Part shown: positions 58,601 through 64,000 of the stretch, one piece after another | How positions within the stretch are numbered: position 1 is the first letter of the stretch | How the letters are laid out: every line of letters begins with the position of its first letter | Origin: Antedon mediterranea | Taxonomy: Eukaryota > Echinodermata > Crinoidea > Comatulida > Antedonidae | Length of the DNA stretch: 64,000 nucleotides | Direction: 5' to 3' | Assembly (NCBI RefSeq): GCF_964355755.1 | Contig: NC_092670.1 | Coordinates: 14,817,201-14,881,200 of the forward strand | Notes under the pieces: model-generated | What the model saw: the letters and a program-made list of their open reading frames with translations, nothing else | What the model was told of the DNA's origin: nothing | Databases searched by the model: none | Program-made: the position numbers and the translations under genes

Positions 58601-60383
58601 AAGGAGACTGTACATATACTTTGGTACAAAGTACTCAAGACTCGCCAATTGAGTTCTCTGTCAAAACTAAAGGCATCATGTGTGGATCTTCTGGGGTAAC
58701 ATGTACAAAATCGATTGTGTTTACCATTGGTTCTAAAACTGATAAAGAGGTGGTAACATTAATTCGTGGAAAGAATGTTGAGTTGTCTCAAGATTCTCAT
58801 TTTCATATGCATGATGTTGGTAACTATATCTATATTACGATACCAGAAGGAGTTACTTTGCAATGGGATAAAGGTACATTGATATATATAACACTTCATC
58901 CAATGCATAGTAAAAAGGTAAAGTTTCATTTTATTTATTGTCTAATTCTATATAAGCAAAAGCAGCATGCTTATGCCAGACCAACGAATAATCATGCTAT
59001 AACATTTAGTAATTACATGTACGGAGTACAGCTATCAACAAAAGTGTGAATAAAAATAAAATATATAGTATACAATTCATTCATAGGTAAGCGGTCTGTG
59101 TGGCAACTTTGATAATGCTCTAGTAAACGACTTTGTACCGTCTTCTGGTGGACCGCCAGTTGCTACTGCCATCGAATTTGCTGATAGTTGGAAAGCACGA
59201 TCCACTTGTCCAGCTACCAAAGCAAAACGCACTAAATGTTCGGAAATACCACAAAGAGAAATCTGGGCTGAAATGAAATGTGCAATTATGCGATTAGACT
59301 TATTCGAACCTTGTCATTCTGTAGTAGGACTTAAAACCTATTACGAAAGATGTGTTAAAGATACATGTGAATGTGACTTCGGTGGTGATTGTGAGTGCTT
59401 TTGTACAGCAGTTAAGGCATATGCGCATGCATGTGCTCATCATGGTATTGAAGTAAAATGGAGGTCCAACAAACATTGCCGTAAGTTGTTATACGTTATT
59501 TTATTCTGGATAATAAGCGTATACGAAATTATGAAAATACTTAATAGAAATATAAAGCAGTATCATTACGTTATTTTTATTTATTATTATTTCAATTTAT
59601 TTCTGGATGTTTTACTTTATCGTTTTGATTTAGCTTTTTGCTTATTTTATTTGTATAAAAGTAGTATCATAGGAACATTTGGTAAAAGCTTCTCATCATT
59701 TGTGCCACATGTGGTGTGTGTACCATAAAGTTAGGTTGTGGTATATGATACTAGAATATTCATGTGAAACAAATGTGATGTTGTATTACAAAATATTCCT
59801 ATGCTACTGGGATACAGCACGGGTAATGTTTACATGTACAGTACATATGACAATAAATTTAATCTGAATTTATCAATTGGAGAGTACCGATAATCGGATG
59901 AACATAAATGAAATACTGTAGTAACGGCTCGGAGAACAATATTATATGAAACAAATTAAAATACACTAAAACAATAAAATATCTGGATCACACATTTACT
60001 CTTAACTATATTTATAAATTTCATTTTCAAGGGGACATTTATCAAATTATTAATATTAGTTGTTCTGTTAGTTTACTTATAATAACTAAAACTACGAAAA
60101 CGATGAAACAAAAGCAACCTTTAGTTATTTTGAATGTAACTCATCTAATATCTATGGTACTATTCTATTCCAAACTTAGCTATGCAATGTCACGGCTTTA
60201 GTCAGTGGCAACCATGTACCTCACCATGCCCACGGACATGTGACAACTACTGCAACGAACAAAAATGTGAAATTGAAGGTTGTGTTGAAGGCTGTGAATG
60301 TGAAGAAAATCTGGTTTTAGATTCTAAAATTAATAAGTGTGTACCTATAGATAAATGCTCAACGGTTTGTCCACCAACAACAA
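45687..60383 (+). CDS. Second mucin/VWF-like gene (tandem paralogue), frameshifted
   Basis: 18 exons are visible: 45687-45925, 46563-46693, 47275-47790, 48409-48539, 51328-51484, 51570-51802, 51982-52212, 52623-52764, 54738-54866, 55071-55260, 56100-56276, 56520-56757, 56988-57187, 57599-57692, 58199-58245, 58538-58917, 59087-59480, 60180-60383. They encode signal peptide, one Sushi, D1, D2, D', D3. Eleven exons have exactly the same length as in the first gene (157, 142, 129, 190, 238, 200, 94, 47, 380, 394 and the 131/119-type C8 exon in the same phase). The exon 51570-51802 has one extra base, which brings a stop at 51632-51634. All other exons are open and conserved. The last visible exon ends in phase 1, so the gene should continue past the LINE. 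It is a functional gene with an assembly error, a recent pseudogene, or one using exon skipping. Confidence 0.85.
47275..48539 (+). CDS. Second gene: D1 VWD and first C8 exon
   Basis: Exon 47275-47790 (CTTWSHTHYRTFDGRIYTFH, ending SFALEYTMNVGG) is the VWD domain. Its coding DNA is highly similar to 19941-20498, with a short deletion near 47500. Exon 48409-48539 (CDPVIQTSYCKSSS through EFRHCHN) opens C8 and ends in phase 0 with a weak donor GTACAT. The D1 motif RGLCGTY again lacks the first cysteine of CGLC. Confidence 0.88.
47812..48010. repeat. Fold-back element in the second gene
   Basis: TTCGTTTTCACGAC (47891-47904) and GTCGTGAAAACGAA (47945-47958) are perfect inverted repeats. The outer parts CTGCTCCGGTCCGGC and GCCGGAGCCGAACTGGAGCAG also pair imperfectly. 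It lies just after the donor of the 47275-47790 exon. Confidence 0.72.
48999..50960. mobile_element. ~2-kb unclassified element with ~102-bp terminal inverted repeats
   Basis: The left TIR 48999-49100 (GGGTTGGGTAGGTTTGACCA ...) and right TIR 50859-50960 match over about 102 bp when one is reverse-complemented. Both contain CGCCCGCTGGCC-type and TATTGCGCAATA palindromes. The interior has no transposase-like frame. A diverged, inverted relative of the interior lies at about 53145-54440 without these TIRs. Confidence 0.8.
50789..50822. repeat. Hairpin AGATGGTACGC ... GCGTACCATCT
   Basis: Eleven-base arms surround GAGCGAAGCGAG-type sequence, giving a near-perfect palindrome. It lies inside the unclassified element, next to its right TIR. 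Confidence 0.75.
51328..51802 (+). CDS. Second gene: rest of D1 C8 and frameshifted TIL exon
   Basis: Exon 51328-51484 (157 nt, as in the first gene) completes C8 (PYYDACKEDVCNC, WRSADRC). Exon 51570-51802 is the TIL. It reads CPSNMVYKQCGSSCP, then an extra T in the run 51622-51625 shifts the frame to FDL and stop (51632-51634). Downstream the original frame stays conserved (DDHCVDGCHCPSNMVLNNN). The exon length 233 breaks the phase 1-to-2 rule that 232 would satisfy, an independent sign of one added base. Confidence 0.88.
51982..56757 (+). CDS. Second gene: D2 assembly
   Basis: Exons 51982-52212, 52623-52764, 54738-54866 and 55071-55260 (VWD: AVGDPHYVTFDGLHYNFVGD, TCGLCGTFD, SSFAAKWKIEGSCP), 56100-56276 (C8: QYFEDCKYEVCANE) and 56520-56757 (TIL: CKTSCAALS, CVPGCSCPSGQV). 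All are open and close in sequence to the first gene's D2. The C8 exon is 12 nt longer than its counterpart. The CGLC motif is intact. Confidence 0.88.
52382..52519. repeat. MITE, TIR GCTTGGTTCCCACTAG, full copy 2
   Basis: GCTTGGTTCCCACTAGGACG at the left and CTAGTGAGAACCAAGC at the right. The interior CGCAACGCAAGCGAGTTAAA and CAATCCATCGCTTGTGAATG-type sequence matches the copy at 13649-13825. It lies in the intron 52213-52622. Confidence 0.85.
53145..54440. mobile_element. Inverted, diverged copy of the 49430-50770 element body
   Basis: Several segments match the reverse complement of 49430-50770 in order: GGTTCTCGAATACA (53152 region) against 50760, ACTACGACGT near 53608 against 50345, and the long block 53985-54360 against 49440-49830 (for example AGAAAATCGGCCTGTCTTCA). 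Both copies also have private insertions. Confidence 0.82.
55678..55782 (-). pseudogene. Non-LTR retrotransposon C-terminal remnant, minus strand
   Basis: On the minus strand the frame reads HYAQHNNKYYFAVNRDSRHY then GDRAFCIAAPSYWI and a stop. The Y-GDRAF-x-x-AAP-x-xW pattern is the conserved C-terminal motif of CR1/L2/RTE-like elements. The intron is 55261-56099 of the second gene. Confidence 0.6.
56403..56470. repeat. Partial MITE copy (GGTTCCCACTAG family)
   Basis: CTCCCTAGAGACGCAACACA followed by CCAAGCGAGTTGAACAAAG resembles the left part of the 52382-52519 copy. It is decayed. Confidence 0.5.
56988..60383 (+). CDS. Second gene: D' and D3 assemblies
   Basis: Exons 56988-57187, 57599-57692, 58199-58245 (D': GVWHCNKEPCSDD, CQCVDGYILDG, CVRREDCSC), 58538-58917 and 59087-59480 (D3 VWD and C8: HYTSFDGKDFAFQGDCTYTL, VSGLCGNFD, WRSNKHC) and 60180-60383 (TIL: CTSPCPRTCDNYCNEQKC). 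The last exon ends PPTTS in phase 1, the position where the first gene enters its PTS arrays. No further exon is visible before the LINE. Confidence 0.88.
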
Positions 60384-60926
60384 GTAAGTAATAGTGTAGT
60401 CATAGTCATATAGTCATAGTCATATATACTTTATTGTCCATTTAAAAAAACAGAAATGTGATTTGAAAACTGGCAAAATACAAAAATATAAAATACAATT
60501 TACAAAAAAACACACAAAAAGTTAAGAGGCTAAAAATTGTTAAAATTAGATACAAATTATCGGTTACATGATGTAGCATCAGCTGCATATAGATGTGGAA
60601 ATATTTGTTTGTTTTATTACTACATTATAATACTCTTATGTCGCCAAGTACAACACAACGATAATTAGCTAAATTCATTTGTACTTTTATTTACACATCT
60701 CTCTGGCTTGAAAAATACTTCAAATAGAAATACACGGTCTTATTTTTAATTTATTAACTATGTAAAATATCTTGGTATAAACATTGATAATTCAATTAGC
60801 TGTGACTTATATAGTAGATAAAGTATAATGGTGGTAAATATTACTAAATACACACAATACTGTAAACCAAACTTGTCTTTATTAATGTTTCCATTGGATG
60901 TTGGACGTTAAATCGGAAATTTCATT
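60384..60926. other. AT-rich sequence between the last second-gene exon and LINE ORF1
   Basis: Starts with the intron donor GTAAGT. A stretch near 60400-60540 (TAGTCATAGTCATA, then ACTTTATTGTCCAT and A-rich runs) looks like a reverse-oriented retroelement tail. I cannot fix the LINE 5' end; it should lie within this interval, possibly close to 60900. Confidence 0.5.
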
Positions 60927-61796
60927 ATGGAAAGTGGAAAACAAGACAAAGAAAAAATCACCTACCACCTGAGATCTGTAAGGGCGGACGCCGAGGAAAC
61001 AATAGAACCGGTCAGCGCGGGAAGCGCAGCCCAACCGTCGAATTCCGTACTAGACCAGAAACTGGACATGATCATTCAAAAACTAGAATCGATGGATAAG
61101 CGTGTAAAAAACCTAGGATCCCGGATGAGTAAAGCAGAGGGAAAATCCAAAACACAAAATCAGGACATCGCAGAAATTCATCGGTCATTAGAATTCATTG
61201 GTAAAAGTGTAGAAGAAAACACAACAAAATGCAAGTCGACAAGTGAAATTACAGGTAATTTTGAATATTTACAAAACAAAGTTGAAGACCTGGAAAACAG
61301 GTCCAGAAGAAATAACCTTGTAATTCACAACGTACCGGAAGGCTATGAAAAGAAGGAAAATAAAACATGTGAAGAATTAGTGAAATATATATTAACCTCC
61401 CATATGAAATTGGAAGATGGCGAACACATCGAGATCGAACGCGCCCATAGAACACCTGGCTATTTGCATAATAAAGGATCAACAAAACGCAAACAAACGC
61501 CTAGGCTGATTCATGTTAAGTTACTCCGCTTCACTGATCGTCAATTTGTACTGAGGAATGCTGCAAAAACGCTGAAGAACTATCCACTGCACACCAATCT
61601 TATATATATTAGCGACGATGTTTCAAAGAAGGTGAGAGAGCAGCGGAAAATACTGAGGCAAAATCACATCGAAAGAATAAGACGGCGATCGGACGTTAAG
61701 TTCGCGTTTATCCCGTTCTGTGTGCCTCCAGTTATTAGATACCAGAAGCAAGATGGCCGCTTTGAATCATTCGTACCTGGACAAAACAGCAAATGA
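60927..61796 (+). CDS. LINE ORF1 protein (coiled coil, RRM, C-terminal domain)
   Basis: 289 residues. An N-terminal basic/acidic segment is followed by a coiled coil (about residues 45-115: LDMIIQKLESMDKRVKNLGS onward). Next is the RRM start (LENRSRRNNLVIHNVPEG, about 120-140) with EIERAHRTPG and RLIHVKLLRF. Then comes a C-terminal domain ending with ISDDVSKKVREQRKILRQ. In L1 this protein trimerises, binds element RNA and acts as a chaperone in the RNP. The length is close to that of vertebrate L1 ORF1. The start is the first ATG in frame, in context TTCATTATGG. Confidence 0.9.
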   Translation: MESGKQDKEKITYHLRSVRADAEETIEPVSAGSAAQPSNSVLDQKLDMIIQKLESMDKRVKNLGSRMSKAEGKSKTQNQDIAEIHRSLEFIGKSVEENTTKCKSTSEITGNFEYLQNKVEDLENRSRRNNLVIHNVPEGYEKKENKTCEELVKYILTSHMKLEDGEHIEIERAHRTPGYLHNKGSTKRKQTPRLIHVKLLRFTDRQFVLRNAAKTLKNYPLHTNLIYISDDVSKKVREQRKILRQNHIERIRRRSDVKFAFIPFCVPPVIRYQKQDGRFESFVPGQNSK

Positions 61797-62272
61797 ACTA
61801 CCAGGGTGTAAACAAAAGGTATTTTGATCCCTAGACTGTGAACACTTTTTATAATTTTCTTTTTTATCTATTACTACGGCATTGCAAATATAGATATGTT
61901 TTATATCAATTTACATGTACATGATAGCTACTCGCAGATGGCGATGGTTATCCAATGCTACGCATTTTTGTATTTGATGTTCTCAAGTGTAATTAATGTT
62001 AATGTTATCTTTAATTTTATTTTTTTTATTTTGAGTATCGCATTTTATAGACTATTAAATGTGTATGTTTTTATACCCACGGTAATGGAAACGGCTATAC
62101 AAAACCGGACTCCGCTAATTATTTGCATTCTTAACATATACTATTTATTTCCATCAGATAACGATGTACAGTATCTATAACGACGTTTATGATCTCAATT
62201 GTTATTATCTCTCTGATATAACTAAATGTATAATAATAACGCAGACAGTAATAAAACCACAAAAAAATAAAT

Positions 62273-64000
62273 ATGGGTAGCATAGATATATGTAGTTTAA
62301 ATGTACGGGGGCTTAGAAACCCTTTTAAACGCAGCACCGTATTTAATTGGCTAAGGGATCAACCCTTCTCCATATATCTCCTACAAGAAACCCACTGCAC
62401 ACATGAGCTGGAAACTGCGTGGCGTAATGACTGGGGTTCTGAGATTAAATTTAGCAATGGAAAGAATAATTCGGCTGGAGTCTGTATTCTTTTAAAATTA
62501 AATGTCAGCTACAAAATAGGAAACATATACAATGATCAAAATGGGAAATTTATTATTATGAATATACAAATAGAGGATAAACATATTACAATTGCAAATT
62601 TATATGGACCAAATGATGACAACAGTTTCTTTTTTGAACAATTTAATAATAAAATTGAGGAGTTCGCACAGTACTCTCTAATAATAGGCGGAGATTTTAA
62701 TACAATACTTGAACCTGATCTGGATAAGAAAAATGGAAGAGGTCAAATTCACCCGAGATCTGTAGAACAAATAAATAGTATAAAAGACAATTATAATTTA
62801 ATTGACATCTGGAGACAGGAAAATCCAACTAAAACCCAATTTACATGGCACTCCAATCAATCTCCAAAAGTGTTCTGTAGGTTAGATTATTTTCTTATAT
62901 CCTATGAACTTTGGTCTCAAGTTGAAAAAACTTTAATATCACCGGGTTTTAAAAGTGACCATTCATTGATTACGTTATCAATACATGGAATAACAAGCAA
63001 ACGAGGGTCAGGTTTCTGGAAACTGAATACAAGCCTTTTAAGTGACCCACAATACGTTAAAGAAATTAAAGAAACCATAAAAAACACAAAAGAAGAATGT
63101 TTAGAAAATAACCCACATACTGTATGGGAAATGATAAAATGTAATACAAGGAGAACATCAATGTCGTATTCTGGTAGACTAAATAAAACAATTAAAAAAG
63201 ACGCGGATCGATTAAACAATGAAATCAAAACCTTAGAAGAGCAATATTGCGTAAACAGTAATGAAAAAATAACCGAAATGATCCAAATTAAAAGAAACGA
63301 ACTAGAATCAATCTATGAAATTAGAACACGTGGCTCACTGATTCGATCCAAAGCCCGTTGGATAGAAGAAGGAGAAAAAAGCACGAAATATTTTCTTAAT
63401 TTAGAGAGGAGGAATTATAATAAAAAGCATATAACTAAAATTACAACAGATAATGGAGACATAACTAACCCCGACGATATAATAAATGAAGAAAAACGAT
63501 TCTATGAATCATTATATAGTTTTGAAGGCGAAAATAACAATGTCAACCCTGCTGATATTTTTGACAAGATACACATAGATAAAATCAATAAAGATGATGA
63601 ATCTATATGTGACCAGCCCCTTAGAGATACAGAATGTTTAGAAGCATTAAAGGCGATGGATAACAATAAAACCCCTGGGACAGATGGTTTTCCTGCCGAG
63701 TTTTATAAACTATTTTGGAATGATATAAAAGATACGCTAATTAACGCTTACCATTATTCTTTCCAATCCGGGTTTTTAAGTATCTCCCAGAAACGAGGGG
63801 TGATATCACTTATACCGAAAAAAGATAAATCTCCGCTATTATTGAAAAACTGGCGTCCCATCTCGCTTTTAAATGTGGATTATAAAATTTTAGCAAAAGC
63901 CATTGCGACTCGTTTAAAATGTGTGCTGCCATCAGTAATTAATCCTGATCAAACGGGCTTTCTTAAAGGCAGATATATTGGAGAAAACATAAGATTAGTC
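62273..64000 (+). CDS. LINE ORF2: AP endonuclease and reverse transcriptase, partial
   Basis: 576 codons without a stop to the window edge. Endonuclease motifs in order: SLNVRGLRNP, LLQETHC, ANLYGPND, IIGGDFNTI, CRLDYFLIS and GFKSDHSL, containing the catalytic Asn, Glu, Asp and His residues of the APE-like fold. The linker carries ARWIEEGEKSTKYFLN. Reverse transcriptase starts with NNKTPGTDGFPAEFYK, VISLIPKK, NWRPISLLNVDYKILAKAIA and DQTGFLKGRYIGENI. The catalytic YADD block lies beyond the window. It nicks target DNA and primes reverse transcription there. Confidence 0.94.
   Translation, partial: MGSIDICSLNVRGLRNPFKRSTVFNWLRDQPFSIYLLQETHCTHELETAWRNDWGSEIKFSNGKNNSAGVCILLKLNVSYKIGNIYNDQNGKFIIMNIQIEDKHITIANLYGPNDDNSFFFEQFNNKIEEFAQYSLIIGGDFNTILEPDLDKKNGRGQIHPRSVEQINSIKDNYNLIDIWRQENPTKTQFTWHSNQSPKVFCRLDYFLISYELWSQVEKTLISPGFKSDHSLITLSIHGITSKRGSGFWKLNTSLLSDPQYVKEIKETIKNTKEECLENNPHTVWEMIKCNTRRTSMSYSGRLNKTIKKDADRLNNEIKTLEEQYCVNSNEKITEMIQIKRNELESIYEIRTRGSLIRSKARWIEEGEKSTKYFLNLERRNYNKKHITKITTDNGDITNPDDIINEEKRFYESLYSFEGENNNVNPADIFDKIHIDKINKDDESICDQPLRDTECLEALKAMDNNKTPGTDGFPAEFYKLFWNDIKDTLINAYHYSFQSGFLSISQKRGVISLIPKKDKSPLLLKNWRPISLLNVDYKILAKAIATRLKCVLPSVINPDQTGFLKGRYIGENIRLV

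Larger units (their letters stand above)
60900..64000 (+). mobile_element. LINE of the L1/Tx1 type, 5' part, runs off the window
   Basis: Two ORFs in L1-like order, ORF1 (60927-61796) and ORF2 (from 62273, open to 64000), separated by 476 nt. The ORF2 motif KARWIEEGEKSTKYFLNLER and the ORF1 motif LENRSRRNNLVIHNVPEG are typical of L1/Tx1-clade elements. Both frames are free of stops and frameshifts, which suggests a young copy. Orientation matches the host gene. The 3' end is outside the window. Confidence 0.92.

Noticed and set aside
61896-62180. 94-codon hydrophobic frame between LINE ORF1 and ORF2
   Set aside because: AT-rich inter-ORF spacer with Ile/Phe/Leu-rich translation and no similarity to any LINE domain.

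Overview
This is a eukaryotic genomic window: AT-rich, with many short exons bounded by GT..AG introns, dense in small transposons, and with no prokaryotic gene organisation. Three features suggest a marine invertebrate deuterostome, most likely an echinoderm: a class I myosin closest to Myo1d, two VWF/gel-forming-mucin type genes, and a Tx1/L1-type LINE. That assignment is inference from gene content and repeat style; no species marker is present. All recognised genes lie on the + strand.

Layout. (1) 177-9690: the 3' two thirds of an unconventional myosin-Id-like gene, from the switch-2 region of the motor to the stop codon. It carries a pair of 130-nt, same-phase, homologous exons (2905-3034 and 3607-3736) that look mutually exclusive. 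(2) 9691-14768: about 5 kb of intergenic sequence with fold-back elements and tandem duplications. (3) 14851-42906: a complete gel-forming-mucin/VWF-like gene of 42 predicted coding exons and about 4,156 residues. The order is signal peptide, Sushi, Sushi, EGF, Sushi, D1, D2, D', D3, PTS, CysD, PTS, CysD, long PTS, degenerate D assembly, second D assembly, three VWC, CTCK cystine knot. It has a TATA box upstream. (4) 42907-45624: intergenic, with TIR elements and microsatellites. (5) 45687-60383: a second gene, a tandem paralogue of the first, with TATA box, signal peptide, one Sushi, D1, D2, D', D3. Most exons match the first gene in length and phase, but a one-base insertion at about 51622 frameshifts its first TIL exon. 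(6) From about 60900 to the window end: a LINE on the + strand with an intact ORF1 and an open ORF2 (endonuclease plus reverse transcriptase) that runs off the window, inside or just beyond the second gene.

How the genes work together. The myosin is unrelated to its neighbours. The two mucin-type genes would encode secreted, disulphide-assembled proteins: D1-D2-D'-D3 assemblies multimerise in the secretory pathway, CTCK domains dimerise, and Thr/Ser/Pro arrays carry O-glycans. The pair looks like a local mucus-protein cluster made by tandem duplication.

The observations I rate highest are the mutually exclusive myosin exons at loop 2; the Sushi/EGF N-terminus and extra D assembly of the mucin; the recent 1,650-bp CysD-PTS duplication; an intron carrying tandem degenerate copies of the following exon's acceptor and start; and a kilobase-scale inverted repeat flanking the four-exon block of the second gene that holds its frameshift.
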